DNA of 64,000 bases, taken from NCBI GenBank assembly GCA_028868695.1, contig JAGWTZ010000004.1, positions 37,186 to 101,185 of the forward strand, in the 5' to 3' direction. The notes beneath the pieces are model-generated. The model was not told the origin of the DNA. It worked only from the letters and a program-made list of their open reading frames with translations, and did no database searches. Of this stretch, positions 34,244 through 43,059 are shown one piece after another (the stretch's first letter is position 1; each line of letters starts with the position of its first letter). The stretch is from Alphaproteobacteria bacterium. GTDB lineage: Bacteria > Pseudomonadota > Alphaproteobacteria > Rhizobiales > Aestuariivirgaceae. The translations under genes were made by a program, and so were the position numbers.

Positions 34244-34906
34244 TTGTCTGAGAACAATGACGCCCTCTTCCGCGAGGTGGATGATGAAGTCCGTCAGGAA
34301 GAATACAAGAAATTGTGGGACCGCTATGGCAGGCACATCAGCATTGCGGCGGCCCTTTTCATTGCTGCCGTGGCTGGCTGGCAGGGCTGGCAATATTATG
34401 AGCTGAAGCAGGCTGAACAGGCCAGCGTTCTGTATTTCGACGCCGTGGCCAAGGCCGCAGCCGACAAGCCCGATGATGCGCTGGCCGGCCTCGCTGCCGT
34501 CAGCCACCCCGGCTACGGCCAGTTGGCCAAGTTGCAGGAGGCCGCCGTTCTCGCCAAGAAGGGTGAGGTGGAAAAAGCCGTGGCCGCTTTTGATGCCTTC
34601 GCTGATGCGCCGGGCAATGACCCGGCCTTGGCTGATCTCGCCCGCATCCGCGCCGGCTATCTGCTGGCCGACACCCAGTCCCCGGACCAGCTGCTCAGCC
34701 GCCTTGGCCGCTATGACAAGGATGACGCGCTGTGGCATGTGCAGGCCCGCGAGATTTTCGCCATCTCTGCCTGGCGCGTGAAGGACTATGCCATGGCCAA
34801 CCGCTATTTCGCCGCCATCGCCGCAGACCCCGCCGCCACGCAAAGCACCAAGCAGCGCGCCAGTTTGATGCTGCAATTGATCGCGCCCAATCTGGCCGCC
34901 AAATAA
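34244..34906 (+). CDS. YfgM/TPR_21-family membrane-anchored tetratricopeptide protein
   Basis: The 220-residue protein has a short cytoplasmic N-terminus (MSENNDALFREVDDEVRQEE), one membrane helix (ISIAAALFIAAVAGWQGWQY) and a helical TPR-like periplasmic part. It is the YfgM type that lies upstream of bamB-der in many proteobacteria and assists envelope protein folding with the translocon. TTG 34244 was chosen because AAGGAG sits seven bases before it. Here it precedes a lipoprotein and der. Confidence 0.85.
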   Translation: MSENNDALFREVDDEVRQEEYKKLWDRYGRHISIAAALFIAAVAGWQGWQYYELKQAEQASVLYFDAVAKAAADKPDDALAGLAAVSHPGYGQLAKLQEAAVLAKKGEVEKAVAAFDAFADAPGNDPALADLARIRAGYLLADTQSPDQLLSRLGRYDKDDALWHVQAREIFAISAWRVKDYAMANRYFAAIAADPAATQSTKQRASLMLQLIAPNLAAK

Positions 34907-34920
34907 CAAGGAAGAAGCTG

Positions 34921-35664
34921 ATGAAGAAGCTGCTGATTGCCACCCTCGCCATGACGATGCTGGCGGGTTGCGCCTCGATGAAGCGCATGACGGGCCAGAC
35001 CAACGACACCATCCTGCCGGGCCAGCGCCAGGAAATCCTGCCGCCAGACCAGCAAGTGGCGCATGACCCGAACGTCACGGGCCAGCAGCCTGCCGCCCCC
35101 GGCGCACAGAACGCCAACCCCATGCAGCAGGGGACGGTTCTGCCGCAGGCCCCGGGCACGCCGGGCGCCAAGCCAGCACCCCTCGCCATGCCCAAGGCCA
35201 ACAACGGCATCACCGAATGCGATGCCAAGGTTGATCTCTGCCCCGAGCCGCTGGCGCCGGAGCCGCTGCCGCCGCCTTCGCCGGTGAAGCCGGTCAAGGC
35301 CGCCACCAAGACGCCTGCCGCCAAGACCACCGCGGCCAAGACCGTGAAGGCCAAGACCACCACAGCCAAGGCCGTTGCGCCCAAGGCCCCGGCCACAGAT
35401 GCTGCAGGCGCTGCCACCACGGCAGGTGCTGCCACCACGGCTGGCGCCGCCACCACCGCAGGTGCGGCAACGACTGATGCCACCAAGGCCGGCGATGCCA
35501 CGCCCTCGGCCAAGGATGCCGCCATCAAGACACTCGCCAAGAAGAAGGTTCTGAAGAAGAAAAAGAAGAAGCCGGCTGATGCCGCGGCGGCCCCGGCGGC
35601 CCCTGCTGCGCCAGATCCGAACGCACCCCAGGTTCCGGCCGCGCCGCAGCCGCAGGCCCAATAA
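34921..35664 (+). CDS. Low-complexity Ala/Lys/Pro-rich lipoprotein
   Basis: The 247-residue product has a lipoprotein signal (MKKLLIATLAMTMLAGCASM, lipobox LAGC). The mature part is disordered: Pro/Gln-rich, then a Lys/Thr/Ala tract, four AGAATT repeats, a basic KKKVLKKKKKKPA run and an Ala/Pro tail. No fold is evident. It holds the slot where bamB normally lies between yfgM and der, but shows no PQQ-type beta-propeller motifs. The basic stretch could touch peptidoglycan or lipopolysaccharide. Only two short gaps separate it from its neighbours, so it is in the operon. Function unknown. Confidence 0.75.
   Translation: MKKLLIATLAMTMLAGCASMKRMTGQTNDTILPGQRQEILPPDQQVAHDPNVTGQQPAAPGAQNANPMQQGTVLPQAPGTPGAKPAPLAMPKANNGITECDAKVDLCPEPLAPEPLPPPSPVKPVKAATKTPAAKTTAAKTVKAKTTTAKAVAPKAPATDAAGAATTAGAATTAGAATTAGAATTDATKAGDATPSAKDAAIKTLAKKKVLKKKKKKPADAAAAPAAPAAPDPNAPQVPAAPQPQAQ
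35404..35475 (+). repeat. Four tandem 18-bp units coding AGAATT
   Basis: Units lie at 35404, 35422, 35440 and 35458. They differ mainly at third codon positions, so the repeat is kept at protein level. It lies inside the lipoprotein gene. Confidence 0.85.
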
Positions 35665-35669
35665 CCGGA

Positions 35670-37064
35670 ATGGCAGTCACAGTCGCCATTCTCGGGCGGC
35701 CCAATGTTGGCAAGTCAACGCTGTTCAACCGCCTCATCGGCCAGAAGCTGGCCCTGGTGGATGACCAGCCGGGCGTGACGCGCGACCGCCGCGAAGGCCG
35801 CGCCCAGATCGCCGACATTGAGTTCAACGTGTTCGACACCGCGGGCTTCGATGAAGCCAAGCGCGGCAGCCTTGAGGCGCGCATGACCGATCAGGCCGCC
35901 GAGGCCGCGCGCCTGGCCGACCATGTGTTCTTCGTGATCGACGCCCGCGCCGGTGTGACGCCAGTGGACAGGCAGTTCGCCGAACGCATCCGCAAGCTTG
36001 GCAAGCCGGTCACCCTTTTGGCCAACAAGGCCGAAACCAAGGCCGTGCAGCAGCAAATCCACGAGGCCTATGTGCTGGACTTCGGCGAGCCGTTCCCCAT
36101 TTCCGGCGAGCATGGCGAAGGCCTGGAGCACATCTATGCCGTGGTGAAGCCACTGGTGCTGGCCGACCGCAAGGCCAACCCCGCGCCGGAGGCCGAAGAG
36201 GTTGAAGAGCCCTTTGATCCAGACGTCGAGCCCGCGCCACGCCCGCTGAAGCCCTTGAAGCTCGCCATCATCGGCCAGCCCAATGCCGGCAAGTCCACGC
36301 TGGTCAACGCCCTGCTGGGTGAAGAGCGCATGCTGACAGGCCCTGAAGCGGGCATCACCCGGGACGCCATCTCCAATGATTGGGAATGGGGTGGCCGCAA
36401 GATCACGCTGTGGGACACGGCCGGCATCCGCCGCAAGGGCAAGGTGAAGGAGAAGCTCGAGAAGCTCTCAGTCACCGATGCGCTGCGCGCCGTCAAGTTT
36501 GCCGAAGTTGTAGTGGTGCTCGTTGATGCCTCCGTTTCCATCGAGAAGCAGGACTTGACGCTCTGCGATCTCGTGGCGCGCGAGGGCAGGGCCATCGTCC
36601 TGGCGCTCAGCAAATGGGATCTGGTCGAAGACAAGAACGCCGCGCTGCGCAAGGTGAACGAGATCATGGAAGACATCCTTCCAGATATTCGCGGCCTTTC
36701 CATCGTCACCCTGTCGGCCAAACAGGGCCGCGGCGAAGACAAGCTAATGAAGGCCGTGCTCGAGGCGGAGCGCAAGTGGAACATCCGCATCGGCACAGGC
36801 AAGCTGAACCGCTGGCTGGAAGAGCAGATCCAGCGCAATCCGCCGCCCGCCCCTTCAGGCCGCCGCATCAAGATCCGCTATGGCACGCAGGTGAACGCGC
36901 GCCCGCCCACTTTCGCGCTGTTTGGCAACCAGCTCGACAAGCTGCCGCTCTCCTATCAGCGCTATCTGATGAACGGCCTGCGGGAAACGCTGCACCTTGA
37001 AGGCACACCCATCCGCTTCGTCTTCCGTGGCGGCAAGAACCCGTTCGAGGACAAGCGGCGCTGA
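35670..37064 (+). CDS. der: Ribosome-assembly GTPase Der (EngA)
   Basis: The 464-residue protein has two GTPase domains in tandem. G1 motifs are GRPNVGKSTLFNRL at the start and GQPNAGKSTLVNALL near residue 200; G3 motifs are DTAGFDEA and DTAGIRRKGKV; G4 motifs are NKAE and SKWD. A C-terminal KH-like domain follows. Der acts in large-subunit maturation. It follows the lipoprotein gene by five bases. Confidence 0.97.
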   Translation: MAVTVAILGRPNVGKSTLFNRLIGQKLALVDDQPGVTRDRREGRAQIADIEFNVFDTAGFDEAKRGSLEARMTDQAAEAARLADHVFFVIDARAGVTPVDRQFAERIRKLGKPVTLLANKAETKAVQQQIHEAYVLDFGEPFPISGEHGEGLEHIYAVVKPLVLADRKANPAPEAEEVEEPFDPDVEPAPRPLKPLKLAIIGQPNAGKSTLVNALLGEERMLTGPEAGITRDAISNDWEWGGRKITLWDTAGIRRKGKVKEKLEKLSVTDALRAVKFAEVVVVLVDASVSIEKQDLTLCDLVAREGRAIVLALSKWDLVEDKNAALRKVNEIMEDILPDIRGLSIVTLSAKQGRGEDKLMKAVLEAERKWNIRIGTGKLNRWLEEQIQRNPPPAPSGRRIKIRYGTQVNARPPTFALFGNQLDKLPLSYQRYLMNGLRETLHLEGTPIRFVFRGGKNPFEDKRR

Positions 37065-37099
37065 GGCCTTTGCGCCACACGCGGCGGCGGCCAGGAAGT

Positions 37100-37828
37100 T
37101 TACTGCCGCACCAGCCCGTCTTTTGAAAACCGCATCACTGCGCCATTCGTGGTGAAATCCGGCAGGCACATCTCAACCAGCCGCGCCGCCACCTCATCGG
37201 CCGAAGGCAGGCTCATCGGGTCTTCGCCGGGCATGGCCTTGGCGCGCATCGCGGTGCGCGTGGGGCCGGGGCTGAACAGGTTCACCCGCAGCTTGGAGGT
37301 GTTGGCCACTTCCGCCGCATAGGTTTTCACCAGCGCGTCCAGCGCCGCCTTGGTGGCGGCATAAACGCCCCAATAGGCCGTCGCCTTGGTGGCAGCACCC
37401 GAAGTGACAAACACCGCACGCCCAGCCTCACTGGCGCGCAGAAGCGGGTCCAGCGAGCGGATCAGCCGGTAATTGGCGGTCACGTTCACGGCCATCGCCT
37501 CATCCCACACCTTGGGTTCGAGATGGGGAACAGGCGTCAGCCGCCCCAGCACGCCGGCATTGCCCACCAGCACGTCAAGCTTCTTCCAGCGTTCAAAGAT
37601 CGCCCCGCCCAGCCGGTCAATGCCCGCATAGTCGGTGATGTCCATCGGCACCAGCGTGGCGCCTTGCCCGCTGGCGGCCTTGATCTCGTCATCCAGCTCT
37701 TCCAGCCCGCCTTGGGTGCGCGCCGTGGCGATGATGTGAAAGCCCTGCTTGGCCAAGGCCAGCGCAGCGGCGCGCCCCAGCCCCCGCGATGCGCCGGTCA
37801 CAAGTGCGATTTTGTTTTCTGTGGTCAT
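37100..37828 (-). CDS. Short-chain dehydrogenase/reductase
   Basis: The 242-residue protein has the SDR cofactor motif VTGASRGLGRAAALALAKQG, NAGVLG, the catalytic Ser in VFVTSGAATKA and YAATKAALDALVKTYAAE with the Tyr and Lys. Substrate is unknown. It is convergent with der and downstream of the purF/cvpA block on the minus strand, an order common in this group. The start ATG is at 37828. Confidence 0.9.
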   Translation of the reverse strand: MTTENKIALVTGASRGLGRAAALALAKQGFHIIATARTQGGLEELDDEIKAASGQGATLVPMDITDYAGIDRLGGAIFERWKKLDVLVGNAGVLGRLTPVPHLEPKVWDEAMAVNVTANYRLIRSLDPLLRASEAGRAVFVTSGAATKATAYWGVYAATKAALDALVKTYAAEVANTSKLRVNLFSPGPTRTAMRAKAMPGEDPMSLPSADEVAARLVEMCLPDFTTNGAVMRFSKDGLVRQ

Positions 37829-37840
37829 GCTGTTGGCCTC

Positions 37841-37965
37841 GGCCCCTCATCCGCCCTTCGGGCACCTTCTCCCCGATGGGGAGAAGGGTTAAGTGCGCTG
37901 TTTTTGAAATTCCTGCCCCTCGCCCCTCTGGGGAGAGGGCGGCGCAAAGCGCCGGGTGAGGGGCC
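37841..37965. repeat. RIME-like palindromic intergenic element
   Basis: The 125-bp element has inverted ends: GGCCCCTCATCCG on the left and CGGGTGAGGGGCC on the right, one mismatch. Inside are two hairpins, CCTTCTCCCC/GGGGAGAAGG at 37865-37887 and a CCCTCTGGGGAGAGGG unit at 37924-37939. It resembles the Rhizobium-specific intergenic mosaic element (RIME) and lies between purF and the SDR gene. Confidence 0.7.
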
Positions 37966-37979
37966 GCTTGCTCGGTGCC

Positions 37980-39449
37980 TCAACCCGCTTCCGCCAGCAT
38001 GGCGCGCGATTGCTTGGCGTGCTCGCCTTCAAGATCAGTCAGCGGCGTGGGGTAATCCCCGGTGAAGGCGTGGTCGGTGAATTGCGGCTGTTTGGCGTCG
38101 CGCCCCTCATAGCCGCAGGCCTTGTAAATGCCATCCACCGAGACAAAGGCGAGGGAGTCGACGCCAATGAAGGCGCGCATCTCCTCCAGCGTGTGGGTGG
38201 CCGCCAGCAGCGATTTGCGCTCCGGCGTGTCGATGCCGTAGAAATCCGGGTGCTTGATCGGCGGGCTGGCAATGCGCATGTGCACTTCCTTGGCCCCCGC
38301 CTCATACATCATGCGCACGATCTTCACCGAAGTGGTGCCGCGCACGATCGAGTCGTCCACCAGCACGATGCGCTTGCCCGCCACCACCGCCTTGTTGACA
38401 TTGTGCTTGAGCTTCACGCCGAGAGAGCGGATGTGCTGCGTGGGCTCAATGAAGGTGCGGCCCACATAATGATTGCGGATGATGCCCAGCTCAAAGGGAA
38501 GGCCCAACTGCTGCGCAAAGCCCAGCGCGCAGGGAACGCCCGAGTCGGGGATCGGCACAATCACATCGGCATCGGCCGGGGATTCCAGCGCCAGCTGCTT
38601 GCCCGTGGCCTTGCGCACTTCATAAACCGAGCGCCCGCCAAGGATCGAATCCGGCCGTGAGAAATAAACATATTCAAAGATGCATGGCCGCGCCGGCTGC
38701 TTGGGGAAGGGGCGCAGGCTTTCCACGCCATCTTCCGAAATCACCACCACTTCGCCATTCTCCACCTCGCGGATGAACTTGGCGCCGATGATGTCGAGCG
38801 CCACGGTCTCCGAGCAGAGGATATAGGCGCCGTTCAATTCGCCCAGCATCAGCGGGCGGATGCCGAACGGGTCGCGCGCGCCGATCAGCTTCTTGTTGGT
38901 GAGCGAGACAAGCGCATAAGCGCCTTCAAGCTGGCGCAGCGCATCGACATAGCGCTCCAGCAGGCGCTTCTTGGGCGAGCGCGCCACAAGATGCAGGATC
39001 GCTTCGGTGTCGGAGGTGGATTGGTAGATGGCACCCGAGGCGATGAGCTGCTTGCGCAGGGTAAGCCCGTTGGTCAGGTTGCCATTGTGGGCCACGGCGA
39101 TGCCGCCCGCCGCCAGCTCGGCAAACAGCGGCTGCACATTGCGCAGGATGGTCTCACCCGTGGTGGAATAGCGCACATGGCCCACGGCCTGGCTGCCCTT
39201 GAGGCGGTTGATCACTTTCTCCGATGAGAAATGATCGCCCACCAGCCCCATGCGCTTTTCCGAATGGAAGCGCCCGCCGTCATAGGTCACAATGCCCGCC
39301 GCTTCCTGGCCGCGGTGCTGCAGGGCATGCAGGCCAAGCGCTGTCAGCGCCGCCGCGTCAGGGTGGCCAAAAATGCCGAACACGCCGCACTCTTCGTGCA
39401 GCGTGTCGCCATCAAGATCAAAATCGAGGCTGTCGTGCGGCATGGTCAT
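37980..39449 (-). CDS. purF: Amidophosphoribosyltransferase
   Basis: The 489-residue protein has a short propeptide (MTMPHDSLDFDLDGDTLHEE) before the nucleophile Cys in CGVFGIFGHPDAAALTALGL, then the PRPP loop IVLVDDSIVRGTTSVKIVRM. It makes phosphoribosylamine, the first step of purine synthesis. It overlaps the end of cvpA by four bases; cvpA-purF is a widely kept pair. Confidence 0.97.
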   Translation of the reverse strand: MTMPHDSLDFDLDGDTLHEECGVFGIFGHPDAAALTALGLHALQHRGQEAAGIVTYDGGRFHSEKRMGLVGDHFSSEKVINRLKGSQAVGHVRYSTTGETILRNVQPLFAELAAGGIAVAHNGNLTNGLTLRKQLIASGAIYQSTSDTEAILHLVARSPKKRLLERYVDALRQLEGAYALVSLTNKKLIGARDPFGIRPLMLGELNGAYILCSETVALDIIGAKFIREVENGEVVVISEDGVESLRPFPKQPARPCIFEYVYFSRPDSILGGRSVYEVRKATGKQLALESPADADVIVPIPDSGVPCALGFAQQLGLPFELGIIRNHYVGRTFIEPTQHIRSLGVKLKHNVNKAVVAGKRIVLVDDSIVRGTTSVKIVRMMYEAGAKEVHMRIASPPIKHPDFYGIDTPERKSLLAATHTLEEMRAFIGVDSLAFVSVDGIYKACGYEGRDAKQPQFTDHAFTGDYPTPLTDLEGEHAKQSRAMLAEAG

Positions 39450-40123
39450 TGCTGGTTGGTGTCCTGGCCGATCAGCGGCTGTTGCTGGGCGCCCTTGGCA
39501 AGGTTGTTCAGGCCCTGCTGCTGGCTATTGGTGTAACCCTTGTTCTGGTCCTGCTTGGCGTCTGGCGTTGCGGCGGTCTTGCCCGCTCCGTCCGGCCCGT
39601 TGCCAAGCATCGAGGCGTTGTTCAGCATGTCGCGGATGTCAGGCGGCAGGTAATCAGTAATGGTCTGCGAAACCATGCGCACCGCCGGCAGCGAAACCGC
39701 ATTGCGGATCCAGTCCTCCTGCTTGTCGGAGGGCACCATCCACATGTAGAAAATGTAAAGCACGGAAACCAGCACCAGCCCGCGCGCCAGGCCGAACAGG
39801 AAGCCGGCCGAACGGTCAAAGGCCCCCACCGATGAGGTGACAACCCGGTCCGAAATCTTCACGCCGATGATCGACAGCAGCACCAGCGCCACGATGAAAA
39901 CGCCCACCGCCACGATCGCCTGGGCGATCACCGGCTTGTTCGGGTCCACATGCGGAAGCACCATGTCCATCAGCGGCTTCTGCTTGGTGGCAAAGAAGCC
40001 GGCCGCCGCGGCAAGGCCCCAGGCCGCCAGCGACAGAAGCTCGCGCGTCAGCCCGCGGGCCAGCGCCAAAAGCCCGGAAACCAGCATGATGCCAAGCAGG
40101 ATGAAATCGAGAAGCTGAAACAT
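39446..40123 (-). CDS. cvpA: CvpA-family membrane protein
   Basis: The 225-residue protein has four membrane segments in the first 125 residues (LLDFILLGIMLVSGLLALAR opens it; LTRELLSLAAWGLAAAAGF follows), then a polar Gln/Asn-rich tail that looks disordered. CvpA is needed for colicin V production in E. coli and for envelope stress tolerance in some bacteria. Its purF coupling is conserved. Confidence 0.92.
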   Translation of the reverse strand: MFQLLDFILLGIMLVSGLLALARGLTRELLSLAAWGLAAAAGFFATKQKPLMDMVLPHVDPNKPVIAQAIVAVGVFIVALVLLSIIGVKISDRVVTSSVGAFDRSAGFLFGLARGLVLVSVLYIFYMWMVPSDKQEDWIRNAVSLPAVRMVSQTITDYLPPDIRDMLNNASMLGNGPDGAGKTAATPDAKQDQNKGYTNSQQQGLNNLAKGAQQQPLIGQDTNQQ

Positions 40124-40292
40124 GAAATGGCCCGTGTGAGTTCAGGCCCCTCTATATTCAAATACCGCCCAAGGTTCTAGCGGATTCAACGCCAAGTCCA
40201 GCAGGCCCCGGTTGCGCAGCCCAGCCATGCCTTATTTGCGATCTCCATGCGGAATTGGCTTGGAATGTGGCGCAACAATCGCGCAGCCACCC

Positions 40293-41678
40293 TCACGCAA
40301 TCCGCCGCAGCCCCTTGCTGCGCGAGGCCACCCAGGCCACAAGATCAGCCACCGTCGCCACCTGCTTCACCGCCAGGCTGGATTTCACCGCCTTTTCGCC
40401 CTGGTCCGCCAGCACGGCATGGTCAAGCCCCAGCTTCTGCGCCTCCTTCAGGCGCGGCTCGGTTTGCCCCACCGGGCGGATGGCGCCGGAAAGCGCAATC
40501 TCTCCAAACAGCACCGTTCCATGCGGAATGACCGAATCGGAAAGCGACGACAACAGCGCCGCCGCCACAGCAAGGTCTGCCGCCGGTTCGCGCAGCCGAA
40601 GCCCCCCCGCCACATTGAGATAAACATCATGGTTGGAGAGCGTCACTCCCGCCCGCGCCTCCAGCACGGCGAGAATCATGGCGAGCCTTGTGCCATCCCA
40701 GCCCACCGCGGTGCGCCGCGGCGTGCCCAGCGCCGAGGGTGAAACCAGCGCCTGCACTTCAACCAGCAACGGCCGCGTGCCTTCAATGCCGGCAAACACC
40801 GCCGTGCCCGGCGCGGCGCGTTCGGCCTGGCCCATGAACAGGCGCGATGGGTTAGTCACTTCCTGCAGGCCGCCGTCCGACATTTCGAACACGCCAATCT
40901 CATCCGTCGGCCCAAAGCGGTTTTTGACAGCGCGCAGGATGCGGAACTGGTGGCCCCTGTCACCCTCGAAATAAAGCACCGTGTCCACCAGATGCTCGAT
41001 CACCTTGGGCCCGGCAATTTGTCCGTCCTTGGTCACATGGCCCACCAGCAGCACGCAGGCGCCCTTGCTCTTGGCAAAGCGCACCAGCGCTTCCGAGCCC
41101 GCCTTCAGCTGTGAAACCGTGCCGGGGGCGGCGTCAATCACCGGGCTCCACAAGGTCTGCACCGAATCGATCACCACCACCGAAGGCACGTCCCCTTCAT
41201 TCAGCGTGGCGATGATGTCCGAGACATTGGTTTCCGCCGCCAACAGAACCGGCGCGTCCGCCAGCCCCAGCCGAGCCGCGCGCAGCCGCACCTGGGCAAT
41301 GGCTTCCTCGCCCGTCACATAAATCACCCGTTCGCCCTTGCCGCCCAGTGCTGCCAGCGCCTGCAGCAGCAGCGTGGATTTGCCGATGCCGGGGTCGCCG
41401 CCGATCAGCACGGCGGAACCCGGCACAAAGCCACCGCCGGTCACGCGGTCCAGCTCCGCCACGCCAGAGGTGATGCGCGGCGGGGCAGGGCTTTCGCCCT
41501 TCAGGTCCACCAGCCGGGCCACCCGCCCGCGCGGCAGGGCTGCGCCCTTGGCGCCGGAAGCCGGGGCCTCCGCCTTTTCCTCGATGATGGTGTTCCAGCT
41601 GTCGCAGGCATCGCAATGCCCGGACCATTTGTGCGTGGTGGAGCCGCAGGATTGACAAACAAAGGTGGTTTTCGCCAT
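40293..41678 (-). CDS. radA: DNA repair protein RadA
   Basis: The 461-residue protein has the N-terminal four-Cys zinc finger (FVCQSCGSTTHKWSGHCDAC), a RecA-type Walker A (GGDPGIGKSTLLLQALAAL), the RadA signature KNRFGPTDEIGVF and a C-terminal Lon-like domain. It promotes branch migration in recombination. ATG 41678 was chosen since homology starts at MAKTTFVCQ; the open frame extends across the ohrR operator. Confidence 0.96.
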   Translation of the reverse strand: MAKTTFVCQSCGSTTHKWSGHCDACDSWNTIIEEKAEAPASGAKGAALPRGRVARLVDLKGESPAPPRITSGVAELDRVTGGGFVPGSAVLIGGDPGIGKSTLLLQALAALGGKGERVIYVTGEEAIAQVRLRAARLGLADAPVLLAAETNVSDIIATLNEGDVPSVVVIDSVQTLWSPVIDAAPGTVSQLKAGSEALVRFAKSKGACVLLVGHVTKDGQIAGPKVIEHLVDTVLYFEGDRGHQFRILRAVKNRFGPTDEIGVFEMSDGGLQEVTNPSRLFMGQAERAAPGTAVFAGIEGTRPLLVEVQALVSPSALGTPRRTAVGWDGTRLAMILAVLEARAGVTLSNHDVYLNVAGGLRLREPAADLAVAAALLSSLSDSVIPHGTVLFGEIALSGAIRPVGQTEPRLKEAQKLGLDHAVLADQGEKAVKSSLAVKQVATVADLVAWVASRSKGLRRIA

Positions 41679-41734
41679 GAGAACAAATGTAGCACGAACG
41701 AAAGAGGAACGCAAGATTGCGCTCATTTCACGAA

Positions 41735-41765
41735 ATATCGTTTGCGATTAAATCGCATACGATAT
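41735..41765. promoter_or_regulatory. OhrR operator: 31-bp near-perfect palindrome
   Basis: The arms are ATATCGTTTGCGATT (41735-41749) and AATCGCATACGATAT (41751-41765) around a single A, with one mismatch in 15 pairs. It ends four bases before the ohrR start and lies 57 bp from the divergent radA start. Peroxide-sensing OhrR proteins autorepress from such sites. Confidence 0.8.
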
Positions 41766-41769
41766 ATCC

Positions 41770-42240
41770 ATGGCTGCCATGAACCAGCCCCCGCAACAGC
41801 CCGCATCCATGCCGCCGCTCGGCGCCATGCTTTGCTTCTCGGTTTATGCCGCGGGCCTCGCCTTCAACCGGCTGTACCGCGGCTTGCTGGAGCGTTTCGG
41901 CCTCACCTATCCGCAATTTCTCGTGCTCGTCGCCCTGCGCGAGAAGGATGGCCGCCGCGTGAATGAGCTGGGCGAAACGCTGTTTCTGGAATCCAACACC
42001 CTCACGCCGCTGCTCAAGCGCATGGAACAGGCGGGCCTGATCAGCCGCCACCGTGACAGCAGGGATGAGCGCGTGGTGCGCGTCTCGCTCACTGCGAAAG
42101 GTGCCGAATTGGTGGCCGGCATGGGCTGCGTGGCCCCCCAGGTGGCCGGTGCCACAGGCATGGACATTGGCGACATTCCCGCCCTCACCGCCAAACTCAA
42201 CGCGCTTGGCAGTGCCCTGCGCCAGCAGGCCCAAGGCTGA
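41770..42240 (+). CDS. ohrR: Organic-hydroperoxide-sensing MarR-family repressor
   Basis: The 156-residue winged-helix protein has the OhrR redox Cys in MLCFSVYAAGLAFNRLYRGL and the MarR DNA-binding wing (LFLESNTLTPLLKRMEQAGL, RHRDSRDERVVRVSLT). Oxidation of this Cys by organic peroxides should release it from DNA. The next gene is ohr, and a palindrome sits at its start, so autoregulation with ohr is expected. MAAMNQ could also start at the second Met. Confidence 0.92.
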   Translation: MAAMNQPPQQPASMPPLGAMLCFSVYAAGLAFNRLYRGLLERFGLTYPQFLVLVALREKDGRRVNELGETLFLESNTLTPLLKRMEQAGLISRHRDSRDERVVRVSLTAKGAELVAGMGCVAPQVAGATGMDIGDIPALTAKLNALGSALRQQAQG

Positions 42241-42282
42241 AGCCAGCCGCCATTCGTTCATCAACACAAAGGAGAAAGACCC

Positions 42283-42705
42283 ATGAAAGCTGCATACACC
42301 GCCCATGCCAAGGCCACAGGCAATGGCCGCAATGGCATCGCCGCCACGGACAACGGCCGTCTCACCTTCACGCTGGCCACGCCCACTGAAATGGGCGGCA
42401 GCGGCAAGGGCACAAACCCTGAGGAAATGTTCGCCTGCGGCTATGCCGCCTGTTATCTCGGCGCCATGCGTTTTGTGGCCGGCCGTGACAAGCTGCCCAT
42501 GCCGCCGGAAGCTACCGTGTCATCTGCCGTATCCCTTGGCCCGCGCGATGATGGCCAGGGCTTTGGCCTGGAAGTGACGCTCACTGTCTCGCTGCCGGGT
42601 GTCTCAGCCGCCGATGGGCAGGAACTCACCCGCCGCGCCCACATCGTTTGCCCCTATTCGCATTCGATCAAGGGCAATGTCACCGTCACAACCAATCTTG
42701 CTTGA
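42283..42705 (+). CDS. ohr: Organic hydroperoxide reductase (Ohr/OsmC)
   Basis: The 140-residue protein has the two redox Cys of Ohr: FACGYAACYLGAMRF and HIVCPYSHSIKGN. It reduces organic peroxides using lipoylated proteins. It lies 42 bp after ohrR and AAAGGAGAAAGA precedes the start. Length and both Cys positions are typical. Confidence 0.95.
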   Translation: MKAAYTAHAKATGNGRNGIAATDNGRLTFTLATPTEMGGSGKGTNPEEMFACGYAACYLGAMRFVAGRDKLPMPPEATVSSAVSLGPRDDGQGFGLEVTLTVSLPGVSAADGQELTRRAHIVCPYSHSIKGNVTVTTNLA

Positions 42706-42738
42706 GGGCAGGCGGCGCCTTGGCGCCGCCTCTCTCGT

Positions 42739-42960
42739 TCAATACCAGACTGGGCGGCAGCGCCACACATTCACCCAATGGTGATGGCGGCGCACCGGCA
42801 CCCAGCCGCAGCGGCGGTAAACATGGTGGTGGGGGTGGTGCCAGCCGGGGCCGAAGCCGAATCCGAAATACACCTGGGCTTGCGCCGGCGCTGTTGCGCC
42901 CAGCGTGCCCAATGCCACCGCGCCGGCGGCAATGGCAGACAATGCAAGTTTCCTGATCAT
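42739..42960 (-). CDS. Small secreted His/Trp/Arg-rich protein 1
   Basis: The 73-residue product has a Sec signal (MIRKLALSAIAAGAVALGTL, cleavage near AQAQ). The mature part has His clusters (HHPHHH and HHH), Trp, Arg and two Cys, ending CRPVWY. ATG 42960 follows GGAGG. It is the first of four similar small genes in a row; C-termini of 1 and 2 are alike (WRCRPVWY, RVCRPVYW). Family not recognised; metal binding outside the cytoplasm is a guess from composition. Confidence 0.7.
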   Translation of the reverse strand: MIRKLALSAIAAGAVALGTLGATAPAQAQVYFGFGFGPGWHHPHHHVYRRCGWVPVRRHHHWVNVWRCRPVWY

Positions 42961-43059
42961 GGTCGTCCTCCAGTCTTGGAAGTATGTGCCCCGGGACTCA
43001 CTGTGCCACAAATCCCGGGGCCTGTCTTGTGGGCCGAATGGCGCACGGGCCGCGCCGTT

